A DNA stretch of 64,000 nucleotides from Pleionea sp. CnH1-48 (GTDB taxonomy: Bacteria; Pseudomonadota; Gammaproteobacteria; Enterobacterales; Kangiellaceae): contig NZ_JAMXSB010000011.1 of the NCBI RefSeq assembly GCF_024124665.1, positions 62,001 through 126,000 on the forward strand, in the 5' to 3' direction. Under the pieces are notes generated by a model that saw nothing but the letters and a program-made list of their open reading frames with translations, ran no database searches and had not been told where the DNA came from. Positions 9,431 to 19,276 of this stretch are shown here, piece by piece. The position numbers and the translations under genes are program-made. Each line of letters starts with the position of its first letter. Within the stretch, counting starts at the first letter, position 1.

Positions 9431-9979
9431 TTAATCCTTTTTATCAGCCCATGAGTGATACTGCTCCGAAGACAAATGATACTCTACGCAATCTAACCAT
9501 TGCTCTTTGACTTTCACCATCGCAGAATGATGCTTTATTTGCTGAAAGGCAAACTTATCTAAAACTCGCCGCGATGCAGGATTTTCTGTCGACACAAACG
9601 CTTTTATTCGTACTAGAGAATACTCCTCAAACGCTATCTGCAACAAGCTTGCCATTGCAAGACTCGCAGCACCTCTGCCAGCTTGCTGTTGGGCCACTCG
9701 ATAGCCAACACTGGCTTCCTTACGCTGTATGTCAATCTGATGCAAGTTGGCGCGCCCACAAATGTTTCCCTCTGAGTCTACAATCACCATCGGATACATA
9801 GTGTTTGATTGCAGTCCTTTAAGACAGTGCTCAATGTGCTTCTCAACACCATTTTCTTGATAAAAAGTATCGTTGCGCTTTTCGATAAAATCTTCAAACC
9901 AATGGCGATTGTTATACTCAAACTCGGCCAGTTTTAAAGCATCCTGCTGTTGCAAAAGTCGTAATAAAAAACGGCTCAT
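9431..9979 (-). CDS. GNAT-family N-acetyltransferase (RimJ/RimL-like)
   Basis: A 182-residue acetyltransferase that probably acetylates an amine or a protein N-terminus using acetyl-CoA. The order of elements is typical: 'LRLLQQQDALKLAEFEYNN' opening, 'SEGNICGRANLHQIDIQRKE' strands, the acetyl-CoA loop 'VAQQQAGRGAASLAMASLL', and 'FVSTENPASRRVLDKFAFQ' near the end, as in RimL-type enzymes. It overlaps the upstream CadC-like regulator gene by 4 nt (ATGA), so the two are co-translated. The substrate is not predictable. Confidence 0.87.
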   Translation of the reverse strand: MSRFLLRLLQQQDALKLAEFEYNNRHWFEDFIEKRNDTFYQENGVEKHIEHCLKGLQSNTMYPMVIVDSEGNICGRANLHQIDIQRKEASVGYRVAQQQAGRGAASLAMASLLQIAFEEYSLVRIKAFVSTENPASRRVLDKFAFQQIKHHSAMVKVKEQWLDCVEYHLSSEQYHSWADKKD

Positions 9980-12186
9980 TCTACACCCCGCATATTGAGT
10001 TCTAACTGCTTGAAAAACTCACGGTTACTTCCTTGCTGAGTGCGCAGAATTTCTTGCATTCGCTCTATTTGCAAGACGCCTTCATTAACATCGGGTAACC
10101 AACCAGATTGCATGAGCTGCTGGCTTAGACGCCTTGCTTCGGCAGCATTGTCATAACGAAACATCCAATACAGATGAACCACATTTTCGGGTTCAAAGTG
10201 TTTTCGCATATAAGATTCAATACGCTGATTAACCTGCTTTAGTTTCGATACTTTTTGATTAAGACGCAGTAACTCAGCATAGATTAACCATCGGCGAGCT
10301 TGCTCTCGAGGGATTTCATTGTCCAAATCCATAGTGTGGGCAAGTCGCTCTTCAAACAGTGCTAATGCTTCTGAATGTTTCTTATTTTTGATAAGCATAG
10401 ACAGATAGGCGAAAGGCATATTCGGCAGCTCAGGATATTTAAGCATGCGTTCCTTTAGCAGGCTTTCTGCAACCTCAGCGTTACCTTCATACAAAGCAGT
10501 GATGGCCGACAGATACAGAAAGAACTGATGCCCAGATAGTGGTTGCTCAATTTTCTCAAGGTGCAGCTTAGCTTCTTCGACCTTGTTCAGTGACAACAAA
10601 ATAGCCGCATAAGAGAGCGTAAGAGCGGGTACCTTTTCAAAGCGTTGTGGATGTTGTCGAATCCAATGAAGCAAAGCTTTGGCTCGCTGTTGATTAAGAG
10701 GCAAAAAGTTCAATTCGTCTACTGGTCGATCAGTGTAATCCTGTTCAAGACTTAGCGCTCGCGTGTAAGTCTCGCGCGCCCGATTAAACCAACCATGGTT
10801 TAAGTAGGTAAACGCCAGGCTGCGATTGATAATCGGTGACAGTGGGGCTAACTGATAGGCTTTTTCATGCTGCTGTAGCGCCTCTTTTAAACGTCCTTGA
10901 TTGCGTAACAAAGTGCCATACCACATGTGCACTAACGCGTAGTTGGGCGTCAGTTCAATAGCGTGCCGATACGCTTTTTCGGCCGCTTCGGTGTCTCCCT
11001 GACTGTGCAGTAACATGCCTTGAGAACCATAAGCTTGCCCTAAATCAGGCTGAGACTGTAATGCTTTCTGTAACAGAGGTTCACAAGCGTTTAACGCTTT
11101 CTCGTTCGACCAGTCGCCATAAATGCTGTAAAAATAGTAAGTGTCGCAAAGCCCAACATAGGCTAACCCATAATCGGGAGCCTGTTCGATCAGTGTTAAA
11201 AACGCCTGCTCTGCCTGAGCTAAATAGTGTGGTGTTCTTTTTGCCCAAAAAAAGCGCGCCAGCAAATAATCGTTATACAAAGCCTTATTTTGACTACCAA
11301 CAACTGTTACTGCTGGCTGCGAGGAAGGTTCAAACAACTTTCGCAATGCCGCTCCCATGCGATCCTGTAACTCAAATAGATTGTCGGAATGCCCTTCGAG
11401 CTGCTCAGCCCACAAGGTTTGACTGTCTTCAACAGACACCAGTTGCAGTTGAACCCTCAGGCGCTTACCCTGTTGCAAAATCTGCCCCGACAACACGCCA
11501 TCGACCTGTTGCAATCGTCCTTGTTCAACCCATTGCTCACGAGTCAATGCGCGATCAAAAGCGACCACCGTTAGCTGATTCAAACTTGCCGCCTGTGTGA
11601 GCAAAGCATCGCTTAATCCCTGCTGCCAATAAGCGGTAGCCGAGGGTTGAACAGAACTCGTTAATGGCGCCACCATCAACGACTGCCATTCATCAAGGTG
11701 AGATGTTGACTGGGGTACTGGCCAATCCTCCTTTATAAAGACGCCAACCAGTAACACAATCACAAGGAACGCGACAGCGATGGCTAAATAACCGACTTTT
11801 CTGAAATCACCTGGGGCATCCGATGACTCTGTTCCCTGTTGAGTAATCTGTTTTGTTATCTGTTCGACAGGAGCCACCAGTCGATAACCCTTACCGGACA
11901 CCCGCTCAATATATTGTCTGGGTGTCTCAGAATCTCCCAGTGCCTTGCGCAACTGCGAGATCACCTGATACATGGAGCTATCAGAAACAATCTGCTCACC
12001 CCACAATGCTGCCATCAAATCATCTTGCTTAACCAGCTCGCCAGAATGAAGTGCCAACTGCTGAAGTGCAGCCATCACCTTGGGCACTAAAACAACCGGT
12101 TCTCCTCCCTGCTCAATATGGTTGAGCGTGGGATCAACCCGCCAGTTTCCCACTTTAAAAGGCTTATCTGGATTGATTGGCGACAT
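9976..12186 (-). CDS. CadC/ToxR-like membrane transcriptional regulator with TPR domain
   Basis: About 736 residues from the ATG at 12186; a TTG three codons upstream is a weaker choice. Residues about 10-108 form an OmpR-type winged helix (GNWRVDPTLNHI ... YIERVSGKGYRLVAPV). A single transmembrane helix follows at about 132-152. The periplasmic part has a TolB-like beta region ('VQLQLVSVEDSQTLWAEQLEG') and then many TPR-like helices over about 300-700. Such proteins sense periplasmic signals and bind DNA while membrane-anchored. The gene is divergent from the amidohydrolase at 12339, a possible target. Confidence 0.88.
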   Translation of the reverse strand: MSPINPDKPFKVGNWRVDPTLNHIEQGGEPVVLVPKVMAALQQLALHSGELVKQDDLMAALWGEQIVSDSSMYQVISQLRKALGDSETPRQYIERVSGKGYRLVAPVEQITKQITQQGTESSDAPGDFRKVGYLAIAVAFLVIVLLVGVFIKEDWPVPQSTSHLDEWQSLMVAPLTSSVQPSATAYWQQGLSDALLTQAASLNQLTVVAFDRALTREQWVEQGRLQQVDGVLSGQILQQGKRLRVQLQLVSVEDSQTLWAEQLEGHSDNLFELQDRMGAALRKLFEPSSQPAVTVVGSQNKALYNDYLLARFFWAKRTPHYLAQAEQAFLTLIEQAPDYGLAYVGLCDTYYFYSIYGDWSNEKALNACEPLLQKALQSQPDLGQAYGSQGMLLHSQGDTEAAEKAYRHAIELTPNYALVHMWYGTLLRNQGRLKEALQQHEKAYQLAPLSPIINRSLAFTYLNHGWFNRARETYTRALSLEQDYTDRPVDELNFLPLNQQRAKALLHWIRQHPQRFEKVPALTLSYAAILLSLNKVEEAKLHLEKIEQPLSGHQFFLYLSAITALYEGNAEVAESLLKERMLKYPELPNMPFAYLSMLIKNKKHSEALALFEERLAHTMDLDNEIPREQARRWLIYAELLRLNQKVSKLKQVNQRIESYMRKHFEPENVVHLYWMFRYDNAAEARRLSQQLMQSGWLPDVNEGVLQIERMQEILRTQQGSNREFFKQLELNMRGVE

Positions 12187-12338
12187 AATATCCAATGCAA
12201 CTAAAAGAATGTATTTCGATTATAACTTATTGAATTTATTACGTTCAGAAAATTTTAAGAAATCTTTTACTGGATTTTTAAGACCCAAATTTGTTCACCC
12301 GGCATGCTGCAACCACATTCACTATTCGAGGAAAGCAC

Positions 12339-13847
12339 ATGTACAGGAAACCCATCTTATTACTCTGTCTCTTACTTTGCGGCTTGTCTATTGGCCCTCT
12401 GATTGCCAAGAATTCTTCTTCCGCCAACCCTCCTTCAGACTGGCTACTCAATCGAGTTACCATCATTTCACCAGAGCGCTCGGCTCCGCTCACTAACGCC
12501 TGGGTACACATTAAAGAAGGCCGTATTGCTCAAATTGGTCAGGGAACACCGCCTGACTTGAACATTCCGGTTATCGACGGAAAACATCAATATCTGACAC
12601 CCGGACTGATGGACTCTCACGTTCATCTGATGAGTGTTCCAGGCATGGGCTTTGGCGACTATGGCACCATCGCCGATTTTCCTGACATAGCCGCAGAATA
12701 TATGCAGCAGCAACCTCGCAGCTTGTTGTATTTCGGTATTACCCAGCTGGTTGATCCTGCCGTTCCTTCTGGTGCACTCAAAAAGTTTCAGCAAGCCCCC
12801 CTGCACCCAGATGCCTTTCATTGCGGCTCAGCACCCATTGTTGATGGTTACCCCATGTTGTTTCTAAAAGAAAAGGACCGGCTGAAATCTTACGACTACT
12901 TTATCTATCAACAAGTAGCAGATAAACCTGCTCCCAAAGGATTTGACCTATCACAACACACGCCCGAAGCCGTGGTTAAACGCATTGCCGAAACCGACGC
13001 CGTCTGCATTAAGCTATTTATCGAAGATGGTTTTGGCGGTGCATCTCATTGGCCCCTTATCTCCAACAACACTATCAAACGAGTCAAAAAAGCGGCCGAA
13101 AAAGAAGGCTTGTTGGTGGTGGGCCACGCCAATGCCATCGATATGCACCAAATAGCTCTGGCTACTGATGTCGACATCATTGCTCATGGTCTATGGAACT
13201 GGAATCAATACTCGAGTGTGTCTGGCATGCACCCGGAGATCCAGAAACACCTTGATAACCTCATAAAACAGAAAAAAGTGATGCAGCCAACCATGCGTGT
13301 TATGCATGGCCTACGAGAACTTTTTGTTCCAACAACCTTAACCCAGACGCAGTTTAAACAGGTTGCCCCCAAATCTCTGTTGGACTGGTATCAAACCCCT
13401 GTTGCGCAATGGTTTAAGCAGGAGCTGATCAAAGAAGATTTTGAAGGCATCCCCGAAGACAAAATTGCCCCTTACTTTGATTACAATATTAATCAGGGCA
13501 AAAGAGCCATTCAGTACTTAGCGCAACATGATTATCCTTTTGTTCTCGCCAGCGATTTTCCTTCGAGCCCGACTTATGCCAACCAGCCAGGTTACACAAC
13601 CTATCAAGAAATTCAGCTGATGGAAGAGGCAGGTGTGTCAAAGCAAGGGATTTTTGCAGCAGCAACCATCAACAACGCACGCGCGTTTAAAATAGATGCC
13701 CATTACGGTTCTGTAGAAGCAGGAAAAATAGCCAACCTGCTTCTGTTGAGCCAAAACCCTCTGTCAACCACCGAAGCCTACGACAGCATTCAGTATGTGA
13801 TTCTTAATGGCAAAATGATTGAGCGAGATAGCTTAAAAGCCCACTAG
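12339..13847 (+). CDS. Secreted amidohydrolase-family protein
   Basis: About 502 residues from the ATG at 12339, supported by GAGGAA 5 nt upstream and by a signal peptide (MYRKPILLLCLLLCGL...). The metal-dependent hydrolase motifs are in order: HVH in 'GLMDSHVHLM', 'VVGHANA' and 'IIAHGLW' histidines, and the aspartate in 'FVLASDFPSS'. The ending 'GSVEAGKIANLLLLSQNPL' is typical of imidazolonepropionase/prolidase-like members. The lysine of 'CIKLFIEDGFGG' may be the carboxylated bridging residue. It is a periplasmic enzyme acting on an unknown amide or dipeptide, and divergent from the CadC-like regulator. Confidence 0.87.
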   Translation: MYRKPILLLCLLLCGLSIGPLIAKNSSSANPPSDWLLNRVTIISPERSAPLTNAWVHIKEGRIAQIGQGTPPDLNIPVIDGKHQYLTPGLMDSHVHLMSVPGMGFGDYGTIADFPDIAAEYMQQQPRSLLYFGITQLVDPAVPSGALKKFQQAPLHPDAFHCGSAPIVDGYPMLFLKEKDRLKSYDYFIYQQVADKPAPKGFDLSQHTPEAVVKRIAETDAVCIKLFIEDGFGGASHWPLISNNTIKRVKKAAEKEGLLVVGHANAIDMHQIALATDVDIIAHGLWNWNQYSSVSGMHPEIQKHLDNLIKQKKVMQPTMRVMHGLRELFVPTTLTQTQFKQVAPKSLLDWYQTPVAQWFKQELIKEDFEGIPEDKIAPYFDYNINQGKRAIQYLAQHDYPFVLASDFPSSPTYANQPGYTTYQEIQLMEEAGVSKQGIFAAATINNARAFKIDAHYGSVEAGKIANLLLLSQNPLSTTEAYDSIQYVILNGKMIERDSLKAH

Positions 13848-13871
13848 CGTTTTTTATTGTTTCACTATTTA

Positions 13872-13897
13872 GCCTGCCGACATTCGTGTCGGCAGGC
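13872..13897. terminator. Perfect 11-bp hairpin with TTCG loop
   Basis: GCCTGCCGACA and TGTCGGCAGGC enclose a TTCG tetraloop, 24 nt after the amidohydrolase stop. It is a very stable hairpin without a clear T-run, most likely a terminator or 3'-end stabiliser. Confidence 0.6.
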
Positions 13898-14044
13898 ACA
13901 ATCCTACCTTCGGTTTCTCGTCACAAAAAAATAATTTTAAACATTTTTATTCCTTATATTCGTCATGCCCCCGTCTTCTCATACAGAAGGCCTCATAGAG
14001 ATAGCTATGTAGCCGGAACCTAATTCTTACAAAGAGAGCTACTC

Positions 14045-16099
14045 ATGATAAATAGATGGTTGTACATTACTTCCCTTATCCTGATGATCGCCGCATGTGG
14101 AGGTGGAGACTCAGGCGTGACACCTCCCCCACAAAATCAGGCACCTATTGCCAACGCAGGTGCCAACCAAACAGTAGCCAGCCAGTCCACGGTGACTCTT
14201 GATGCCAGCAATAGTCGCGACCCCGATGGTTCTATTCGAGCTTATAGTTGGACACAAATTTCAGGCTCTTCCGTTAATTTGCAAAACACCATGCAAGCCC
14301 AAGTGACGTTTACCGCACCCAGTGTGACTCAAAATACTAACCTGGGATTCAGAGTCACGGTGACCGATAATTCCGGTGCCACAGCAACCGATGATGTCGC
14401 CGTTCAAGTCACACCCAGCAACACTCAAACAGATTCAATATTTAAAACTAAAGCCAGCACTACTCGCTTTTTAACTCAGGCTACTTTTGGCCCTAAACCG
14501 CAAGAGGTCGATCAACTAACAGGGAGCGCGGCATCAGATTGGTTACTCGCCGAGTTTAATAAGCCCTCCAGCTTGCACTTGCCTTTAGTTCAACAGTTTG
14601 GACAATTAGATAGCGCCAATCCAGAAAGTGCGTTTGGCGAAGAATCTCCGAGCTTTGCTTTTTGGACCAACGCAATTGGAGCCGACGATCAATTGCGTCA
14701 ACGCATGGCATTTGCGTTATCAGAAATATTTGTTGTATCAAACTTTGGCGAAAACCTGCTATTCGATAACTTTTATGCTCTGGGTGCCTATCAAGATATC
14801 ATGGTACAACATGCTTTTGGTAACTACCGAGAATTGCTTGAAGCAGTCACCTATTCGCCTGCTATGGGTTTTTATCTAACCTATTTAGAAAATCAAAAAG
14901 GCGACCCTTCAACAGGACGAACACCCGACGAAAACTATGCTCGAGAAGTTTTGCAACTCTTCTCTATTGGTCTGGTAAAGCTCAATAAAGATGGTAGCCT
15001 GGTGAAAGATGCGCAAGGTAATGCAATTGAAACTTACACCAATGCCGATATTACAGGATTGGCCAAGGTTTTCACCGGACTCAGTTTAAATACAGAAGAA
15101 TTTTTTAGCGAATTTTCTGCCGATGATCCCAATGTTTTTGCAATGCCCATGAAAGCATTTCCTGCTTACCACTCAAGTTTGGAAAAAACATTTCTGGGCA
15201 CCACTATTGCAGCCAACACAGGACCAACACAAAGCATCAAGCAAGCCTTAGACACTATTTTTAATCATCCTAATGTTGCCCCTTTTATCAGCCGTCAACT
15301 TATTCAGCGTTTTGTTACCAGTCATCCCTCACCACAATATGTTGAAAGGGTTGCAACAGCATTCGAAAGCGGGCACTTCCGTTTACCTAACCGGCAGTTA
15401 GTGGGTGACGGTCGTCGAGGTGATCTTAAAGCCACTCTGGCAGCTATTTTATTTGATGAAGCCGCTCGTTCTGATGCCGCGAGAGCCGGTAACACCTTTG
15501 GAAAAATTCGTGAACCTATTTTACGTTTTACCACTTGGGCACGTACTTTTAATGCCGGAACGATCACACCAGAATATCTGGAAAGATTATGGGACACCTC
15601 TAGCCCAGAAGCATTAGCACAACATCCTTACCGTTCTCGCTCCGTGTTTAATTTTTATCGTCCTGGTTATGTCGCACCAGGTACCCAATCTGGAGCCGCT
15701 AATCTGACAATTCCTGAGTTACAAATTCTCAATGCTTCTAGCATGCCCGGTTACATTAACTTTATGAACTACTTCGTGAACGCAGCCATGATCGACGAAG
15801 ACTACCAAGGGCTGGCAGATGAATTCAGTGCAAGTGGTATTAACCTTGACGCTTCTCGTTTGCAATCAACTTTGGTGCCTAACTATCAAGAAGAAATGAG
15901 GCTGGCTAATAACCCGCAAACTCTGGTGGATCGCCTTGACTTAATTTTAACTTACAACACCATGTCGCCAGAAACCAAAAACAACATCGTTGCCGCAATT
16001 ACTGCCATCCCATCCAATGGTGCAACTTCGTCTGACGAGCGCGTTAAGCTGGCAATACTGATGGTAATGACTTCACCCGACTTTTTAGTTCAACGCTAG
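14045..16099 (+). CDS. DUF1800 family lipoprotein with PKD-like domain
   Basis: A 684-residue protein. A lipoprotein signal (ending 'LMIAAC', lipobox cysteine about residue 18) is followed by a PKD/Ig-like domain at about 30-125, with 'ANAGANQTVASQSTVTLDAS' and 'SRDPDGSIRAYSWTQISGS'. The rest is a DUF1800 domain with 'ATFGPKPQEVDQL', 'ENYAREVLQLFSIGL' and 'HPNVAPFISRQLIQRFVTS'. DUF1800 proteins are almost always paired with DUF1501 proteins, as here with the gene 11 nt downstream. The function of the pair is unestablished; exported and surface or periplasmic. Confidence 0.92.
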   Translation: MINRWLYITSLILMIAACGGGDSGVTPPPQNQAPIANAGANQTVASQSTVTLDASNSRDPDGSIRAYSWTQISGSSVNLQNTMQAQVTFTAPSVTQNTNLGFRVTVTDNSGATATDDVAVQVTPSNTQTDSIFKTKASTTRFLTQATFGPKPQEVDQLTGSAASDWLLAEFNKPSSLHLPLVQQFGQLDSANPESAFGEESPSFAFWTNAIGADDQLRQRMAFALSEIFVVSNFGENLLFDNFYALGAYQDIMVQHAFGNYRELLEAVTYSPAMGFYLTYLENQKGDPSTGRTPDENYAREVLQLFSIGLVKLNKDGSLVKDAQGNAIETYTNADITGLAKVFTGLSLNTEEFFSEFSADDPNVFAMPMKAFPAYHSSLEKTFLGTTIAANTGPTQSIKQALDTIFNHPNVAPFISRQLIQRFVTSHPSPQYVERVATAFESGHFRLPNRQLVGDGRRGDLKATLAAILFDEAARSDAARAGNTFGKIREPILRFTTWARTFNAGTITPEYLERLWDTSSPEALAQHPYRSRSVFNFYRPGYVAPGTQSGAANLTIPELQILNASSMPGYINFMNYFVNAAMIDEDYQGLADEFSASGINLDASRLQSTLVPNYQEEMRLANNPQTLVDRLDLILTYNTMSPETKNNIVAAITAIPSNGATSSDERVKLAILMVMTSPDFLVQR

Positions 16100-16110
16100 A
16101 GGACACAATT

Positions 16111-17499
16111 ATGAGTATTAATCGACGTCAATTTTTACATGGCCTCGGCGCAGCAGCGGCCTCTTCCGCTTCTTTTGCAGCGATGGGTAACACGCTCAAT
16201 GTTTTTAATCAATCCGTTGCTGACTCGGTGAATGACTACAAAGCCATCGTTTGTGTTTTCCTATTAGGAGGGATGGACAATCACGATACGATTATCCCTT
16301 ACGACCAGGCAAGCTACGACCGCTACGCCCAGATCCGCGCCCCTTTGCTCAGCCGTTATGGCAATCGTCGAGCACGGGCTAACTTACTAGTCATGAGTCC
16401 CAACAATAGCGCAACATTTAACGGACGTCAGTTTGCCATGGCACCCGAACTGCCTAAGCTTCATGCTTTATTTCAACAAGGTAATGCGGCATTAGTGGGT
16501 AACGTTGGACCGTTAATTCATCCCTTAAAAAGAAACGACTATGAGAATTTGTTAGTAAAAACTCCAACTCGTTTATTTTCACATAACGACCAGCAGGCAA
16601 CATGGATGTCGAGTTCACCCGAGGGGGCTCAATTTGGCTGGGGAGGATTTTTTGCCGATGCATTATTAGCAGGAAATCCAAATGGTTCTCCAGAATTCAC
16701 CACCATTACCAGTGGCGGTAATGAATTATTTTTAACAGGCAGTCATTCGTTTCCTTATCAAATTGGTCGCAACGGCTCTATTGGCATAGAAGCTCTGGAA
16801 GATCTCAATGGAAACGCAACGCTTAGAGAAAGATTACTGGCCCATTTTAAGGCCAGTCAGTTCACGCGTAACAATATCATCGAGCAAGATGTCTCTCATT
16901 CTATGACGGCTTTTTTTGATTCCAATACCAAATACAATCAGTCACTCGCCAATGCGACAAACTTTACCACTCAATTTCCAACCACTGATTTGGGCTCTCA
17001 ATTAAGAGCGGTGGCAAGAACGATTTCGGTAAGAGACAGTTTGGCTATGAAACGCCAGGTTTTTATTGTTGGAATGGGCGGTTTCGATACCCACTCTGCG
17101 CAAGTCCAGGCCATGCCTCGACTGCATCAACAAATCGATGACGCGGTCAGTGCTTTTTATCAATCAATGGGAGAATTGGGATTAAACAACAATGTCACTT
17201 TGTTTACGGCCTCTGACTTTGGTCGAACCTTAGCGGTCAACGGCGATGGAACCGACCATGGCTGGGGTGGACATCACTTTGTAGTAGGTGGTGCCGTGAA
17301 CGGCAAACACATTTATGGAGATATTCCTAATGCAGACTTCGGACACGATCATGATGCTGGTTCAGGCCGCCTGATACCCTCTACCTCGGTAGAACAATTT
17401 GCCGAACCTTTAGGCCGATGGTTCGGACTCAACGAAACTCAAATCAATACCGCGCTGCCTAATCTGCGCAACTTCTCGACTCGTTTAAATTACCTTTAA
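16111..17499 (+). CDS. DUF1501 family protein with Tat signal
   Basis: A 462-residue partner of the DUF1800 protein. The N-terminus MSINRRQFLHGLGAAAASSA is a twin-arginine signal, so it is exported folded. The body matches DUF1501, a sulfatase/alkaline-phosphatase-fold family: 'CVFLLGGMDNHDTIIPYD', 'VGMGGFDTHSAQ', 'FTASDFGRTL' and 'DHGWGGHHFVVGG'. The D-H and H residues in these motifs are plausible metal ligands. The start has GAGGA 8 nt upstream. It shares a transcript with the upstream gene, ending at a strong terminator. Confidence 0.92.
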   Translation: MSINRRQFLHGLGAAAASSASFAAMGNTLNVFNQSVADSVNDYKAIVCVFLLGGMDNHDTIIPYDQASYDRYAQIRAPLLSRYGNRRARANLLVMSPNNSATFNGRQFAMAPELPKLHALFQQGNAALVGNVGPLIHPLKRNDYENLLVKTPTRLFSHNDQQATWMSSSPEGAQFGWGGFFADALLAGNPNGSPEFTTITSGGNELFLTGSHSFPYQIGRNGSIGIEALEDLNGNATLRERLLAHFKASQFTRNNIIEQDVSHSMTAFFDSNTKYNQSLANATNFTTQFPTTDLGSQLRAVARTISVRDSLAMKRQVFIVGMGGFDTHSAQVQAMPRLHQQIDDAVSAFYQSMGELGLNNNVTLFTASDFGRTLAVNGDGTDHGWGGHHFVVGGAVNGKHIYGDIPNADFGHDHDAGSGRLIPSTSVEQFAEPLGRWFGLNETQINTALPNLRNFSTRLNYL

Positions 17500-17533
17500 T
17501 CAGTACTGAGACAAGGATGTCATCTCTATTAAT

Positions 17534-17571
17534 AAAAAGCATCAGAGCTGAGGAGTGCTCTGATGCTTTTT
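17534..17571. terminator. Strong bidirectional rho-independent terminator
   Basis: AAAAAGCATCAGAGC (17534-17548) pairs perfectly with GCTCTGATGCTTTTT (17557-17571) around an 8-nt loop. A-tract and T-tract ends make it functional for both the DUF1501 gene and the convergent lipoprotein gene. Confidence 0.9.
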
Positions 17572-17575
17572 CAAA

Positions 17576-18067
17576 TTAATTTATTACAATTATGGATAAA
17601 GCACATAACTCGCCAATAAAATGTTCGCAAAGTGTCGGCTGATTTTTACCAAGACGAGCAATATACGTGGGGAAAGTATTTTGTAAATAAGTCGTAGGAT
17701 TTCGTACCATTAAGTGCCCGAGATAATTTAACTTACCTGCTTCAACATTAGTGCAAAAACCACCGTTGTCATAGCTATAACGTGAATCATAAACATTGAA
17801 CTTAACAACACAATATCTTCCCGCAGGAACTTTTAAAGTAATATTGTGAGTCCCCGGCTTAATGACATTAACACCGTATTGCTCACCATTTTCAGCATTC
17901 TCTAACGTCAGTTGCCGAAGGATATCTAATGTATTAACTTCTAACCCTAATAAACCTTCATTATCTGTCAGTGTTGGAACCTGATCAGACACGACAACAC
18001 TTGTAAGATTTGCACAAGAAGTCATCAGCAATACCAATAAAACGATTAAACTACGAATTAACAACAT
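17576..18067 (-). CDS. Putative lipoprotein, unknown function
   Basis: About 163 residues from the ATG at 18067, which is preceded by AGGAGA and gives a compact lipoprotein signal (MLLIRSLIVLLVLLMTSC, lipobox MTSC). Starts 27 and 33 nt upstream are possible but lack a binding site. The mature domain has beta-rich sequence with 'KPGTHNITLKVPAGRYCVVKF', reminiscent of carbohydrate-binding or DUF2846-like surface-lipid proteins, and four cysteines that may form disulfides. I do not assign a family. Confidence 0.7.
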   Translation of the reverse strand: MLLIRSLIVLLVLLMTSCANLTSVVVSDQVPTLTDNEGLLGLEVNTLDILRQLTLENAENGEQYGVNVIKPGTHNITLKVPAGRYCVVKFNVYDSRYSYDNGGFCTNVEAGKLNYLGHLMVRNPTTYLQNTFPTYIARLGKNQPTLCEHFIGELCALSIIVIN

Positions 18068-18179
18068 TCTTCTCCTATTAAAATTATTCACCATTGCCAA
18101 AATAAGCTTTCAATCCATTCGCCTATATTGTTACTTTCAATCCCTTGATATTAGCTACTGTAGCCAATCACTTCCTAAT

Positions 18180-18974
18180 TCATCGCCAATATTCCCTCAG
18201 GGGCGATAAATACCAATCCAATAACTGTCCGGGATACTTAGCTTCATATTGACAGCGTATATCTCGAATAACACCATCTAGCTCAAATACGGATTTCTTT
18301 TTTAACGCGTTGGCAGAAAACTGGCTAAAAGCAGCTGCCACACGCACACGATCACCAGCACCAAACAACCGCTCATAATGATCGGGAAACAACATAAACA
18401 GAAACATGTGACGAAACTGGCGTTTCTCATTACCTGGTATCGACTCTAGCCATGTTGCACATTCTAAAGGATCACTCAATAAATCACTTCTCTCCGAGGC
18501 AGATAAAGCCAAAAGAGCCGCCATCATCTCGATAGCATAAGATAATTCTTTCTGACGAAACGTATTGTAGCCAGGCCCTCCACTACCAAAACCTTCAATA
18601 AGAGACTCGTCTGCAAATGAAGAAGATGACTCTAGTACCTCATCCCCCCAGGACAACACAATAGAAAACGTATTGATCTTTGTAGTCGCACTGATGTTGC
18701 TGGGACAAAACAACATGCTCCATAGTATTTCAGCACACAATAACTGACAATCCGCTGGCGCTGCCGATAGTTGAACTTTCAAGCGCTGTAAAAAATTGCC
18801 ATCACTCGCTGGCGCATTGTCAAAATAATGTTTGGCCAACTCATTAATATTGGCTTTCGTCCAGATAGACTTGTCAGTAAATAAAGATCCCTCGTTGATT
18901 AAGCATTGTTTTTTCCATGCTAACGCTAACTCAAATTTACCAACCGTCGAACGATTACCACAATAGCGACTCAT
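18180..18974 (-). CDS. Hypothetical protein resembling the N-terminal domain of McrB-like AAA proteins
   Basis: A 264-residue soluble protein with a good ribosome binding site (GGAG, 6 nt). Its second half, 'RHMFLFMLFPDHYERLFGAGD' and 'FELDGVIRDIRCQYEAKYP', ending '...WYLSPLREYWR', resembles the all-helical region that precedes the AAA domain in McrB-type restriction ATPases. No AAA domain follows: the gene stops 80 nt before the next one and there is no Walker motif. It could be a free-standing sensor domain or the stump of a lost restriction gene. This is recognition from memory of sequence patterns, so confidence in the family is low; the gene itself looks real. Confidence 0.55.
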   Translation of the reverse strand: MSRYCGNRSTVGKFELALAWKKQCLINEGSLFTDKSIWTKANINELAKHYFDNAPASDGNFLQRLKVQLSAAPADCQLLCAEILWSMLFCPSNISATTKINTFSIVLSWGDEVLESSSSFADESLIEGFGSGGPGYNTFRQKELSYAIEMMAALLALSASERSDLLSDPLECATWLESIPGNEKRQFRHMFLFMLFPDHYERLFGAGDRVRVAAAFSQFSANALKKKSVFELDGVIRDIRCQYEAKYPGQLLDWYLSPLREYWR

Positions 18975-19276
18975 TTCTACTCCAACCTCATCAACAACGG
19001 GCGAGATTTTACCACATTGAGTTATTTTCGCGAGCCACCAGAAGCGAATATTTCTAGCCCTATGATGTTTATAAAACAGACACTTACCTGTGCCCCTCTA
19101 TGCTTGAGCCTCCTTGAAGGCTTGCATCTTTCGAAGTGTCGAGTAAGGAACCAGCAATGACTCCTTTTGAAAAACAAAGTTATATCTCAATGTACAAAAC
19201 CACTCCCCTTTAATGACTGGTAGCCTATACTTTTAAAAAAACATAGAAAGCAACGGAAGAATCAGGTTTTCAACCC
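18975..19276. other. Intergenic region, no gene seen
   Basis: About 300 bases between divergent genes. No credible coding frame or RNA gene is visible. Around 19110 an AGCC...GGCT imperfect hairpin occurs. Promoters for both flanking genes are expected here. Confidence 0.5.

Noticed and set aside
11061-11600. Plus-strand frame within the CadC-like gene
   Set aside because: Lies entirely antisense to a well-supported gene with TPR repeats; no signature.
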